Origin: Hymenobacter aerilatus
GTDB taxonomy: Bacteria; Bacteroidota; Bacteroidia; Cytophagales; Hymenobacteraceae
NCBI RefSeq assembly: GCF_022921095.1
Contig: NZ_CP095053.1
Coordinates: forward strand, 2,522,501 to 2,586,500
Reading direction: 5' to 3'
Length of the DNA stretch: 64,000 bases
Of the stretch, positions 43,779 to 52,622 are shown piece after piece. Position 1 is the first letter of the stretch. Every line of letters starts with the position of its first letter. The translations under genes and the position numbers were made by a program. The notes beneath the pieces were generated by a model that ran no database searches, was not told where the DNA came from, and worked only from the letters and a program-made list of their open reading frames with translations.

Positions 43779-43853
43779 CTGTCATTTTGGACGCAGCGAG
43801 AAATCTGGCATGTGACGGCGAATACCAGATTCTCACTGCGTTCAAAATGACAG
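43779..43853. repeat. Divergent hairpin repeat lacking the GGACC core, copy 11
   Basis: Arms of about 29 bp, CTGTCATTTTG.ACGCAG.GAGAA and its partner, with three differences. The outer GTCAT and ACGCAG resemble family 1, but AGATTTCTCGC replaces AAGGTCCTTCGC. It lies between the GH-A gene and the upstream GH43 gene. Confidence 0.75.
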
Positions 43854-43865
43854 TCGGCTCCTACC

Positions 43866-44954
43866 CTACTTACTGGTGGGCCAGCGCAGAGACGTTTGCA
43901 ACGAAACCGGAATGCCGAAATCGGGCGAGCCATCGGGGCGCCAGGTGAAGGGCTGCATGCGGGCGCTGCGGCCTTCGCACTTGCCGTCGGCCTGCTCTTT
44001 GGCGTGGTATACCAGCCAGTCCTGGCCGTCGGGCGATTTGGCAAAGCCGTTGTGCCCGGTGCCCCACACGCGGTTTTCAACTGAGGGTTTAAACACGGGC
44101 TGCGGCGCTTTCGTCCACGACTCGGCCCGGAGCGGATCGGCGCCTTTAGCGGCTGTCAGCATGCCCAGGCAGTAGTTGTCGTCCCAGCAAGCGCTGGCCG
44201 AATACACAATGAACAGCTGACCTTTTTTGCCGGCCAAAAACTCCGGCCCCTCCAGAATCTGCCTACCCCCACCTTTCTCCCAAGCGTGGGTAGGGCGGGC
44301 GATGATGGCTTCTTTGCCTTGCTCGATAGTCCAGGGATTTTGCAGGGGCGCAATGCACAGCACGCTCTGCGGCCCCACGTAGGCCGAGTAGAGGAAATAC
44401 GGCTTGCCGTTGTGCTCGAACACAGAGCCATCAAGGCCGGTGTATTTCGTGTTTACCCTACCCTTGTCTACCCATTGGCCCTGAGTAGGGTCGGCCGAGG
44501 CGTTTTCCAGCACAAACACATAGCGATGGTCGTCGTCGGGGTGGCCTTTGTCGGCGGCGGTGTAGTAGAGGTACCACTTGCCGCGCAGGTAATGCAGTTC
44601 CGGCGCCCAAATTTGGGCGGAGTTGGGGCCGGTAGTAGGGGGAGTCCAGACTGTGATGGGCTGGGCGCTTCCTACCTCACTGAGCTTCTGGGTTTTCCAG
44701 AGGGCAATGCGGTTGCCGAGCGTGTTAGTATAATAGTAATAGCCGCCGCGCTGCGCTACCCACGGGTCGGGACCGTTCTTCTGTAGCGGATTGGAAAATG
44801 ATTGTTGCGCCCAGGCACTTATCGGGAGTAGTGCTACCAGCAAACCAGTGGCTACACTGCGTGGCAGTAGCCGTTGTCGGTGAAAGCAAGCTTTCTTCCT
44901 GATCTGAGCATATGCAACTACTTCTTTCTGTCTTCGCGAAAATCTAATCATCAT
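43866..44954 (-). CDS. GH43 family glycoside hydrolase, exported
   Basis: Up to 362 residues. The GH43 propeller keeps Asp in NGPDPWVAQ, Asp in YTGLDGSVFEHNG and Glu in ILEGPEFLAG. A hydrophobic signal (ATGLLVALLPISAWA) appears only about 33 residues after the ATG at 44954, and an operator touches that ATG, so the actual start may be a later GTG/TTG codon. No lipobox is seen, so it is secreted or periplasmic. It is the first gene of a row with the GH-A enzyme and another GH43. Confidence 0.88.
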   Translation of the reverse strand: MMIRFSRRQKEVVAYAQIRKKACFHRQRLLPRSVATGLLVALLPISAWAQQSFSNPLQKNGPDPWVAQRGGYYYYTNTLGNRIALWKTQKLSEVGSAQPITVWTPPTTGPNSAQIWAPELHYLRGKWYLYYTAADKGHPDDDHRYVFVLENASADPTQGQWVDKGRVNTKYTGLDGSVFEHNGKPYFLYSAYVGPQSVLCIAPLQNPWTIEQGKEAIIARPTHAWEKGGGRQILEGPEFLAGKKGQLFIVYSASACWDDNYCLGMLTAAKGADPLRAESWTKAPQPVFKPSVENRVWGTGHNGFAKSPDGQDWLVYHAKEQADGKCEGRSARMQPFTWRPDGSPDFGIPVSLQTSLRWPTSK

Positions 44955-44966
44955 GCAAACGTTTGC
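44955..44966. promoter_or_regulatory. LacI-type operator 4
   Basis: Perfect GCAAACGTTTGC directly against the 5' end of the GH43 frame at 44954. A repressor here would block initiation or early elongation of this row. Confidence 0.85.
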
Positions 44967-45136
44967 CTTAATACGTAATGGAATGTCAGCGTATGTATCC
45001 TAATAGAGATTATCAGCTAGCCAGAAAATAGCAGTATGTTTCCTACTAGTCCTCTCTCCTGGTCAAAATCCAGCTTAATGTTATGCGAGTGCTACTGAGT
45101 AGAGGAATGGCAAGCTACTTGTCTAACGCCAATAAT

Positions 45137-45148
45137 GCAAACGTTTGC
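45137..45148. promoter_or_regulatory. LacI-type operator 5
   Basis: The best copy, with full 16-bp symmetry ATGCAAACGTTTGCAT (45135-45150), 55 bp before the Tat-type GH43 gene. It lies 182 bp from operator 4, so one tetramer could bridge both divergent genes. Confidence 0.88.
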
Positions 45149-45204
45149 ATCTGATGCCAAAAAACTCTTACTTGCTCGCCCAGCATTTACCTTTCCCTTG
45201 CATC

Positions 45205-46275
45205 ATGATTTCCCGCCGTCACTTCCTCCAACAATCTGCTGCTGGCTTAGCCGCACTGGCCTTGGCCAACCAACAGGCCCTGGCTGCCGCCCGCACCTAT
45301 ACCAACCCCGTCTACCCTGGCTCTTTCCCCGACCCTTTCGTGCTTCGCCACGGTAAGCGTTATTACGCATTTGGCACCACAGGCCAGAGCCGCACCACCG
45401 ATGGACGCATTTTTACGCTGCTTACTTCGGATAATATGGTAGACTGGCGGCCCCAAGGCGGCGTCCTCCTACCCCCACCTGAGGCCGAAGGTGCCGATTT
45501 CTGGGCGCCGGAAGTGGTGGAGCACAACGGTACGTTTTATATGTACTACTCCAAGGGCGGCGGCGCCATTGCGTCGTCGGTGGGGCACCGGCTCTACGTG
45601 GCTACCAGCCCGAAGCCCGAAGGCCCCTACCAGCAGGTAGCCATGCTGGACGTGCCGGAAAGCAAGTTTACGATTGATGCCCACGCCTTTCGCGACACTG
45701 ACGGGCAGTGGTATCTGTTCTACGCCCGCGACTTTACGGATACCGACAACGGTTACCGCCCCGGCACCGGCCTGGCCGTGGATAAGCTAGTAGGCATGAC
45801 CAAGCTGGCCGGCCAGAGCCGTACCGTGATGCGCGCTCGCCACGACTGGACGGTGTTTGAGAAAAACCGCACCATGCCGCTCTACGACAACCGCACTTTT
45901 GCGGAGTGGCACACGCTGGAAGGCCCCTTTGTACGTCGGCATAATGGCAAATATTACTGCTTCTACAGCGGCGCTAATTTTCTTACGGACCGTTACGGGG
46001 TAGACTATTGCGTGGCTGATACCGTGATGGGCCCCTACCAGGATACGGGGTCCGATAAGGGCGCCCGTGTGCTACACTCTATCCCCGGCAAGGTGCGCGG
46101 CCCCGGCCACCACTCGCACACCATGAGCCCCGATGGCAAAACCGAGTACCTCGTGTACCACGCCTGGGACGAGGGGATGAAGGAACGGCAACTCTGCATC
46201 GACAAGCTGCTCTGGACGGCCCAGGGCCCCCGCTGCCAAGGTCCTACCTATACGCCCCAGCCGACACCGCGGTAG
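45205..46275 (+). CDS. GH43 family glycoside hydrolase with Tat signal
   Basis: 356 residues from the ATG at 45205. The N-terminus SRRHFLQQSAAGLAALALA is a twin-arginine signal, unlike the Sec or lipoprotein signals of the other GH43 enzymes here. The catalytic Asp is in PGSFPDPFVL, the second Asp in TIDAHAFRD and the Glu in HTLEGPFVRR. It belongs to a different GH43 subfamily from the three others (arabinanase/xylosidase side). It folds before export and probably works in the periplasm on short oligosaccharides. Confidence 0.92.
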   Translation: MISRRHFLQQSAAGLAALALANQQALAAARTYTNPVYPGSFPDPFVLRHGKRYYAFGTTGQSRTTDGRIFTLLTSDNMVDWRPQGGVLLPPPEAEGADFWAPEVVEHNGTFYMYYSKGGGAIASSVGHRLYVATSPKPEGPYQQVAMLDVPESKFTIDAHAFRDTDGQWYLFYARDFTDTDNGYRPGTGLAVDKLVGMTKLAGQSRTVMRARHDWTVFEKNRTMPLYDNRTFAEWHTLEGPFVRRHNGKYYCFYSGANFLTDRYGVDYCVADTVMGPYQDTGSDKGARVLHSIPGKVRGPGHHSHTMSPDGKTEYLVYHAWDEGMKERQLCIDKLLWTAQGPRCQGPTYTPQPTPR

Positions 46276-46340
46276 CCTTGCCATTGCTGTTGTGTGCTTC
46301 TATTTCGAATCTTTATCCGTAGGAACACGCAACAATTTGC

Positions 46341-46350
46341 GCAAATTTGC
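46341..46350. promoter_or_regulatory. Possible weak autoregulatory site
   Basis: GCAAATTTGC, a palindrome like the LacI-type operators but lacking the two central bases CG. It lies 40 bp before the regulator gene. Confidence 0.3.
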
Positions 46351-46389
46351 GGCAACTGTTGTGCTTTCTTACTCTAATATCTCCAGAAC

Positions 46390-47412
46390 TTGGCCCGCGC
46401 AAAAGCCTCCATTACCGACCTGGCCGAACAGCTGGGCATTTCTGTTTCTACCGTATCTCGGGCGCTTAGCAACCATCCCAGCATCAGCGACGCTACCAAA
46501 CAGCGGGTGTGGAAGCTGGCCAAGGAGCTGCATTACCAGCCCAACCACCTCGCAGCTGGCCTGCGCAAAGGCCGCAGCAAGCTGCTAGGCGTAATTGTGC
46601 CGCACATCGACGGGCACTTTTTTACGCTAGTAGTTAAGGGCATCGAAACGGTAGCAACCAAGGCCGGTTTCAACGTGCTTATCTGCCAGTCGAACGAAGA
46701 CGTGGCTCATGAGCGTAAGAACATCGAAACGCTGCTGGGGGCGCAGGTAGAGGGTATTCTGGTGTCGTTGTCGCGCACCACGCGCGACTTTCGGCATTTC
46801 GAAAAGGTACAGCAGCAGCAGATTCCATTGGTGTTTTTTGACCGGGTGCTGGATGGTCCCGACGTGAGTGCCGTGGTGCTCGATGACCGCGCCGGGGGTT
46901 ACCAGTCTACCAAGCACCTCATTCAGCAGGGCTACCGGCGCATTGCGCACTTCGGTGGTCCACAACACCTCAATATCTACAAGGATCGGCGCCAGGGCTA
47001 CCTCGATGCCCTACGCGAGCACAACCTACCCGTGGAGGAGGAGCTGATCCATATCGGCAACATGAAGATGGAAGACGGCGCTGCTGGCATTGCCCACCTG
47101 CTCGCCCTACCCCATCCCCCCGACGCTGTATTTTCGGCCAGCGACTTTGCGGCCGTGGGCGCTCTGCAGGTGCTCAAGCAGCGCGGTCTGCGTGTCCCTC
47201 AGGATATGGCGCTGGCAGGTTTCAGCAACGAAACCTTCACCTCCCTCACCGAGCCCATGCTCACTACCATCGACCAACGCTGCGAGCAGATGGGCCAGGC
47301 CGCCGTGCGCCTGTTTCTGGAGATTCTGGCCGAGCCCACCGGCGACTTCTCGCCCCGCCGCGTGGTACTCCGACCCGATTTGCTGGTGCGCAGCTCTTCG
47401 CAGCCTGTGTAA
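46390..47412 (+). CDS. LacI-family transcriptional regulator
   Basis: About 340 residues. The N-terminal helix-turn-helix (ITDLAEQLGISVSTVSRALSNHPSIS) and hinge helix (YQPNHLAAGLRKGRSKLLGVIVP) are typical. A periplasmic-binding-protein-like sensor domain follows. The start is a TTG, since a stop codon lies five codons upstream in frame. It is encoded at the edge of the glycan locus and five GCAAACGTTTGC sites stand before susC, galK and two GH43 genes, so it is their likely repressor. The inducer (arabinose, galactose or an oligosaccharide) is unknown. LacI control differs from the hybrid sensors usual for Bacteroidota glycan loci. Confidence 0.93.
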   Translation: MARAKASITDLAEQLGISVSTVSRALSNHPSISDATKQRVWKLAKELHYQPNHLAAGLRKGRSKLLGVIVPHIDGHFFTLVVKGIETVATKAGFNVLICQSNEDVAHERKNIETLLGAQVEGILVSLSRTTRDFRHFEKVQQQQIPLVFFDRVLDGPDVSAVVLDDRAGGYQSTKHLIQQGYRRIAHFGGPQHLNIYKDRRQGYLDALREHNLPVEEELIHIGNMKMEDGAAGIAHLLALPHPPDAVFSASDFAAVGALQVLKQRGLRVPQDMALAGFSNETFTSLTEPMLTTIDQRCEQMGQAAVRLFLEILAEPTGDFSPRRVVLRPDLLVRSSSQPV

Positions 47413-47434
47413 TGTCATTCTGGGCGTAGCGCAG
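47413..47434. repeat. Lone family-1-like half arm
   Basis: GTCATTCTGGGCGTAGCGCAG resembles a left arm (GTCATCCTGAGCGCAGCG) but has no partner on the other side. It directly follows the regulator stop codon. Confidence 0.4.
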
Positions 47435-47512
47435 ATGGACACATCGCGGGCAACCTTCGCGGCACTTTTGTTTCCTTTGCGTCACAATTCCCCTTCCATC
47501 TACTTTTCTCTG

Positions 47513-50002
47513 ATGAATAAAGCCTTCTTGCTGAGCCTGGGTCTGTTTCTGACTACCGCTGCGACTACGCAGGCGCAAACCCCGGCTACGGCTACCACTG
47601 TAGCCGAGGCCACTCCTTACCGTGCCACCGCCACCAAGCGCAACGATCTGGTGCACACCAAGCTCGACGTGCGCTTCGACTATAAAAAGCGCTACCTCTA
47701 CGGCAAAGAATGGGTGACGCTGAAGCCCCACGCCTACCCTACCGACTCGCTCCAGCTCGATGCCAAGGGCATGGATATTCAGACTGTAGCGCTAGTAAAT
47801 GGCAATGCCAATCAGCCGCTGAAATTCACCTACGACGAGGAGTTTCTGCGCATCAACCTGGGCAAAACTGTGCAACCGGGCACTGAGTACACGGTGTACA
47901 TCGAGTACACGGCCAAGCCCGACGAGCTGAAAGTGAAGGGCTCGGCGGCCATTACCGATGCCAAAGGCTTGTACTTCATCAATCCCGACAGCTCGGTGGC
48001 TGGCAAACCGGTGCAGATCTGGACCCAGGGCGAGACGGAAGCCTCCTCGGCGTGGTTCCCTACCATCGACCGACCCAACCAGAAAACCACTTCGGAAATT
48101 TCGATGACGGTGCCCAGCAAGTACGTAACGCTGAGCAACGGCAAAATGACCGACAGCAAGCCTGCCGGCGCTGGCCTCCGCACCGACACCTGGAAGATGG
48201 AACTGCCCCACTCGCCCTACCTCTTCATGATGGCTGTGGGCGACTTCAAAATCACGCACGACACGTGGCGCGGCAAGCCGGTAGATTATTACCTGGAGCC
48301 CAAATACGCGCCCTACGCTAAGGCAATCTTCGGCAATACGCCCGAGATGCTGGAGTTCTTCTCGAACCGCTTGGGCGTGGAATACCCTTGGAATAAGTAT
48401 GCCCAAGTAGTAGCCCGCGACTACGTGAGCGGCGCCATGGAAAATACCACCGCTACCCTACACGGCGAGGCGGTAGCTGGCACAGCCCGCGAAATGCTGG
48501 ACCGCCCTTACGGCAGCAGTGAGTCGATTGTGGCGCACGAGCTGTTTCACCAGTGGTTTGGCGACTACGTAACGGCCGAAAGCTGGAGCAACCTGACCGT
48601 GAACGAGTCGTTTGCCGATTTCTCGGAAGGCCTATGGGCCGAGCACAAGTATGGCAAAGACGCCGCCGACGCCCACCGCTTTGGCTATATCCGGCGCTAC
48701 CTCAGCGGCCCCGGCAATGCCCAGAAGGACCTCGTGCGCTTCCACTACGCCGACAAAGAAGACATGTTTGATGGCGTGACCTACCAAAAGGGCGGTGCTA
48801 TTCTGGATATGCTGCGCACCTACCTCGGCGACGACGTCTTCTTCAAATCCCTCACCAAATATCTCACCGACAACAAGTTCGGCAACGGCGAAGCACACCA
48901 GCTACGCCTGGCCTTCGAGGCTATGTCGGGTAAGGATTTGAACTGGTTTTTCAACCAGTGGTACTTCGGCGCCGGCCATCCCGTAGTGACTATCGACTAC
49001 GGCTGGGATGCAGCCACCAAACAGCAGAGTGTCACTATCAAGCAAACGCAGGAAGGGCAAAAGTTCATCCTACCCCTGGCTATTGATGTGTATGTGAAGG
49101 GTAAGGCCGAGCGCCATCAGGTGTTGATGACGGAAGGCACGCAAACGTTCCGTTTTGCTGCTGCTGGCCAGCCTGAGCTGGTGAACGTGGATGCCACCAA
49201 AATGACGCTCTGGCAGAAAACCGACAACAAGCCGTTTAGCGCCTATGTGTACCAATACCAGCACGCGCCCCTGTATCTCGACCGGCGCGAGGCGCTGGTA
49301 GCGGCCCAGTCGCGCCAGAAGGAAGATGCTGCCGCCCGCACCCTGTTGTTCTCGGCTCTCAACGACAAATTCTACGGTCTGCGCTTGGCCGCTGCCCAGT
49401 CTCTGGACCTGAAAAATGCTGATCTGCGCAAGAAAGCGCCCGCCCTGTTGCGCAAGCAGCTCAGCCAGGAAAAGGAAACTGCCGTGCAGGCCGCATTGCT
49501 CAGCAGCCTCGCTACCCTCAACGATAAGCGTGACCAGAATCTGTACGAAAAGTACCTTGACAACCAGTCGTACAATGTACAGGGGGCGGCCCTCAACGGC
49601 CTGAGCCTGACCAAGCCTGCCGTGGCCCTGAGCCGTGCCAAATCATTGGAGGCCGATAGCCGTGGGGCCCTCACGCAAGCCATTACCGAAGTGTATGCCA
49701 AATACGGCGACGCCAGCCAGTGGCCCTATATTCAGGCGCAGTTTGATGAAGCGGGTGCGCAACAACGCATCAACATGCTGGAAGCTTTGGATGAGGTAAT
49801 GGTGCGCACCACCGATCCGGCCATCTTCAATGCGGCCCTCACCCGTGTGAAGGAGTTGGGCATCAAGTACAAGCAATACGGCATCGACCAAGCGGTACTG
49901 GGTTTGCTGGGTGATGTGCAGCAGCGTAAAACCGGCGCTACGGCTACCCAGGCCAAACAAGACCTTGAAAAAGCCGCGCAGGAAATCCAGCAAGCGCAGT
50001 AG
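47513..50002 (+). CDS. M1-family zinc aminopeptidase
   Basis: 829 residues from the ATG at 47513, with a signal peptide (NKAFLLSLGLFLTTAATTQA). The exopeptidase motif is GAMEN (around residue 307), the zinc site HELFH with His342 and His346, and the third ligand Glu365 in NESFADF. The C-terminal half is helical and HEAT-like. It should trim N-terminal residues from peptides in the periplasm. The open frame runs further upstream through the regulator gene, but no signal or motif starts there. Confidence 0.95.
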   Translation: MNKAFLLSLGLFLTTAATTQAQTPATATTVAEATPYRATATKRNDLVHTKLDVRFDYKKRYLYGKEWVTLKPHAYPTDSLQLDAKGMDIQTVALVNGNANQPLKFTYDEEFLRINLGKTVQPGTEYTVYIEYTAKPDELKVKGSAAITDAKGLYFINPDSSVAGKPVQIWTQGETEASSAWFPTIDRPNQKTTSEISMTVPSKYVTLSNGKMTDSKPAGAGLRTDTWKMELPHSPYLFMMAVGDFKITHDTWRGKPVDYYLEPKYAPYAKAIFGNTPEMLEFFSNRLGVEYPWNKYAQVVARDYVSGAMENTTATLHGEAVAGTAREMLDRPYGSSESIVAHELFHQWFGDYVTAESWSNLTVNESFADFSEGLWAEHKYGKDAADAHRFGYIRRYLSGPGNAQKDLVRFHYADKEDMFDGVTYQKGGAILDMLRTYLGDDVFFKSLTKYLTDNKFGNGEAHQLRLAFEAMSGKDLNWFFNQWYFGAGHPVVTIDYGWDAATKQQSVTIKQTQEGQKFILPLAIDVYVKGKAERHQVLMTEGTQTFRFAAAGQPELVNVDATKMTLWQKTDNKPFSAYVYQYQHAPLYLDRREALVAAQSRQKEDAAARTLLFSALNDKFYGLRLAAAQSLDLKNADLRKKAPALLRKQLSQEKETAVQAALLSSLATLNDKRDQNLYEKYLDNQSYNVQGAALNGLSLTKPAVALSRAKSLEADSRGALTQAITEVYAKYGDASQWPYIQAQFDEAGAQQRINMLEALDEVMVRTTDPAIFNAALTRVKELGIKYKQYGIDQAVLGLLGDVQQRKTGATATQAKQDLEKAAQEIQQAQ

Positions 50003-50016
50003 GTGGTGAGTGGTGA

Positions 50017-50172
50017 AATGGTGAATTTGTGAAGTAAAAGCGCCTGTCATCCTGAGCTTGCGAAGGACCTTATCATGTCAGAACTACTTTCGTAACAACG
50101 AATTGTTCTTGCGTGAGAAGGTCCTTCGCAAGCTCAGGATGACAGGCGCTTTTACTTCACAAATTCACCATT
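50017..50172. repeat. Family-1 hairpin repeat with very long arms, copy 12
   Basis: Perfect 54-bp arms at 50017-50070 and 50119-50172 around a 48-nt loop. The covarying segment is GCTTGC/GCAAGC. The outer 20 bp (AATGGTGAATTTGTGAAGTA) are specific to this locus yet are exactly mirrored. It lies between two genes of the same direction. Confidence 0.96.
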
Positions 50173-50216
50173 CTATGAGAAGCTGAACTTTCCACGGCGC
50201 GGGCGTGTCGGGAGCT

Positions 50217-51068
50217 ATGCGCACGACCATATTGCTGACGGCTACCGGCTTGCTTCTGCTTGCTGGTCCGGCCCGCACCCTGGCCCAGAACCTCCCCTCC
50301 GACCCTGTAGAAAATGCGGATACGCCTTTTATCCGCAACCTCCGCCCCGACCGTCCGGGCCAGACCGTTACGACCAGTATGCTGCATCCCGGCCAGGTGC
50401 AGGTGGAACTGGGGACTTTGCGTTACGCGCCGCCAGATGGCTTGGGCCCGCGCCGCACGTTGTCGTCGGCGCTGCTGCGGGTAGGCTTTTTCAACCACAT
50501 AGAGCTTCGGGCTTCGCAAGGGTATTTAGCGAGCGTATCCGCTCCTACCCCTGTCGGCGATGCGCCATTGCCTACCCTACCCTCTTACTCCAGCGGCTTT
50601 GCCCCGCTCACAGTAGGAGCTAAGTTCCTCGCTTCCAGCAACCAAGATGCTCGCTCTCAGGTGGTACTGCTTACCGAGCTGACCCTACCCACCGGCGACG
50701 CATCCTACCCTAACCAAACCTACGAGCCGGCAGCCCGCTTGCTGGTATCGCAGCAGCTGGGCCAGCGCTACGGCCTGGAGGCCAACGTGGGCTTTCGGCA
50801 GCGCGGCTTCCGGGCCGAGGGCACCAGCCAAGGACACTACTTGGGCACCTTAGCGCTGAATGGAGCTATTCTGCCCACCATCGGCTTTTTCGCCGAAACG
50901 TATACTTTCTGGCAGCGCATCTATGGCTGGCAGCCGGGCCTCACGGGCGGCTTGTACTGGCGCCTCCTCCCTGGCCTGCGCCTTGATCTGAATGCCGGAA
51001 ATACTTGGCGTGCAGGCCGTGCCGCCCCGCAGATAGGCGCTGGATTAAGCGTGCGGCTACCGAAATAG
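50217..51068 (+). CDS. Outer-membrane beta-barrel protein, MetA-like transporter family
   Basis: 283 residues from the ATG at 50217, with a signal peptide (MRTTILLTATGLLLLAGPARTLAQ). An outer-membrane barrel of the 'MetA-pathway of phenol degradation' transporter family is suggested by IRNLRPDRPGQTVTTSMLHPGQVQVELG and by the regular beta-strand pattern ending QIGAGLSVRLPK. Members are found in many Bacteroidota without known substrates. It is followed by a convergent hairpin repeat. Confidence 0.78.
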   Translation: MRTTILLTATGLLLLAGPARTLAQNLPSDPVENADTPFIRNLRPDRPGQTVTTSMLHPGQVQVELGTLRYAPPDGLGPRRTLSSALLRVGFFNHIELRASQGYLASVSAPTPVGDAPLPTLPSYSSGFAPLTVGAKFLASSNQDARSQVVLLTELTLPTGDASYPNQTYEPAARLLVSQQLGQRYGLEANVGFRQRGFRAEGTSQGHYLGTLALNGAILPTIGFFAETYTFWQRIYGWQPGLTGGLYWRLLPGLRLDLNAGNTWRAGRAAPQIGAGLSVRLPK

Positions 51069-51083
51069 TGAAAAAGTGAAGAG

Positions 51084-51228
51084 GTAAATAACGAGTAAAG
51101 GGGGTATCATCTTGAGTGCAGCGAAGGACCTTCTTCATTCGAACGACGGTCGTACCAATGACTTAGTTCGTACGTGAGAAGGTCCTTCGCTGCACTCAGG
51201 ATGACACCCCCTTTACTCGTTATCTTAC
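51084..51228. repeat. Family-1 intergenic hairpin repeat, copy 13
   Basis: Arms of about 47 bp at 51084-51130 and 51181-51228 with three differences. The covarying segment is GTGCAGC/GCTGCAC. The flank GTAAATAACGAGTAAAGGGG is locus-specific and mirrored on the other side. It fills a convergent gap, ending 3 bp before the M28 stop. Confidence 0.94.
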
Positions 51229-51231
51229 CGT

Positions 51232-52536
51232 CTACTCCTTCGCTACACGTGTAGGGGTTTGCTGGCCCGATATAATGCCGGTGGCGCTGCGGGCAATAGC
51301 GTTAATGACAGCCGTCATATTCTTTAAATCCAGGCTCTCAATTTCATCATCGACGGAGTGGTAGAGCTTATCCGTCGGAATCTGGTCGGTGCTGATGGTA
51401 TGGGCCGGTACGCCTAGTTTTGCTAGTGTAGCGTTGTCGGAGCGGTAGAATAGGTTTTGCTCGGGGTAGGGGTCGGGTTCGAAACGGAAGGGCGAACCTT
51501 GTAGGTTCTGTTGTAGCAGCGGGCCAAAGTTGCTGCGCTCATAGCCGGTGATGAAGGCCGTGTTGGGGCCAAACTTCGCTATTTTGCCAATCATCTCAAT
51601 GTTGAACATAGCCACCACCTTCTCCGGGTCGAGTTGGCGAGAGAAATACTGCGAGCCGAACCCACCTATCTCCTCAGCCGTGAAAGCTGCAAACACCAGC
51701 GTACGGGCGTTTTTCTTCTGTTTCTTGTAGTACTCAGCCAGGGCTACCACGGCTGTAGTACCGCTGGCATCGTCGTCAGCGCCGTTGGCGATGGAGTCGC
51801 CGGCTACGGCTTTGATAATGCCCAGGTGGTCGTAGTGCGCCGAGAAGACCACCATTTCTGGGGCCAGTTTTTTGTCGCGGCCGGGTAGCACTCCTACCAC
51901 ATTGCGCATGGCTATCGGCCGGATAGTGGTAGCGCCCGTAACGGCATAGGTAGGCGCCTCACTATTTAACGGTGTAGTGGCCAGCAACATAACAACGGCA
52001 TGTTCCGCTGGCTTCTGGCCTTTCACAGAGCCGCGGTTCAGCCCCAACAACCGCTTAAACGGCGCCTGATGGGTAGGGTCTACCACCACCACGGCGTCTT
52101 CGTGCAGGTCTAGCAGCGGCCGCACCACTTGGTACAGGTTGTCTTGAGCGCCGACCACAACGGTACGCACTCCGGCATCGGCATTGGTCCAGCTGACCTG
52201 CGGCCGGCCTGAAACCAGCACAATGTTATCTGCGGGCAGGTCTGCCCCATTTAGGGTAGCTGTGCGGGCGGTGGCTTGTGCCTCATAGGCCTCAAACTCC
52301 TGCAAAAATCCGCTTTGACCAGGCAACGGCTTTAGTCCGATGCGCTTGAATTCAGCCGCCAGAAACTGGCCGGCTTTCAGGTTGCCGGGGCCGGCGCTGG
52401 GGCGGCCGCCCATATCGTCGGCCGTAAGAGTGCGGGCCACGCGCTCCACGGTAGCCGCCGATACAGCCGGTTGCTTTTGGGCAGTAGATGAAAAGCCAAT
52501 CAGCAAGCCAGCCGTTAAGAGAAGAAGGTGTTTCAT
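51232..52536 (-). CDS. M28-family zinc peptidase
   Basis: 434 residues with a signal peptide (MKHLLLLTAGLLIGFSSTAQ). The binuclear zinc site can be read as His in FSAHYDHLGI, Asp in NGADDDASGT, the catalytic Glu pair in FTAEEIGGFGS and the last His in KLYHSVDDEIE. A PA-like insert (residues about 120-170) stands between. It is a periplasmic aminopeptidase or carboxypeptidase of the IAP/glutaminyl cyclase-like fold. It runs in the same direction as the hypothetical gene at 52623, across an 86-bp gap. Confidence 0.93.
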   Translation of the reverse strand: MKHLLLLTAGLLIGFSSTAQKQPAVSAATVERVARTLTADDMGGRPSAGPGNLKAGQFLAAEFKRIGLKPLPGQSGFLQEFEAYEAQATARTATLNGADLPADNIVLVSGRPQVSWTNADAGVRTVVVGAQDNLYQVVRPLLDLHEDAVVVVDPTHQAPFKRLLGLNRGSVKGQKPAEHAVVMLLATTPLNSEAPTYAVTGATTIRPIAMRNVVGVLPGRDKKLAPEMVVFSAHYDHLGIIKAVAGDSIANGADDDASGTTAVVALAEYYKKQKKNARTLVFAAFTAEEIGGFGSQYFSRQLDPEKVVAMFNIEMIGKIAKFGPNTAFITGYERSNFGPLLQQNLQGSPFRFEPDPYPEQNLFYRSDNATLAKLGVPAHTISTDQIPTDKLYHSVDDEIESLDLKNMTAVINAIARSATGIISGQQTPTRVAKE

Positions 52537-52622
52537 GAAGCAAGCTTACTGCTTTGCACTAGGTTCTGCAACTGAGTGGTAGGTGAACTACAAAAGACGC
52601 AATATAATGCGCCTCTCCTTCC

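Noticed and set aside
47090-47512. Extension of the M1 peptidase frame upstream through the regulator gene
   Set aside because: It overlaps the LacI coding sequence in another frame, and the signal peptide starts at 47513.
49135-49150. Further LacI-type site (CACGCAAACGTTCCG) inside the M1 peptidase gene
   Set aside because: Only one half of the palindrome matches, and it lies within coding sequence.
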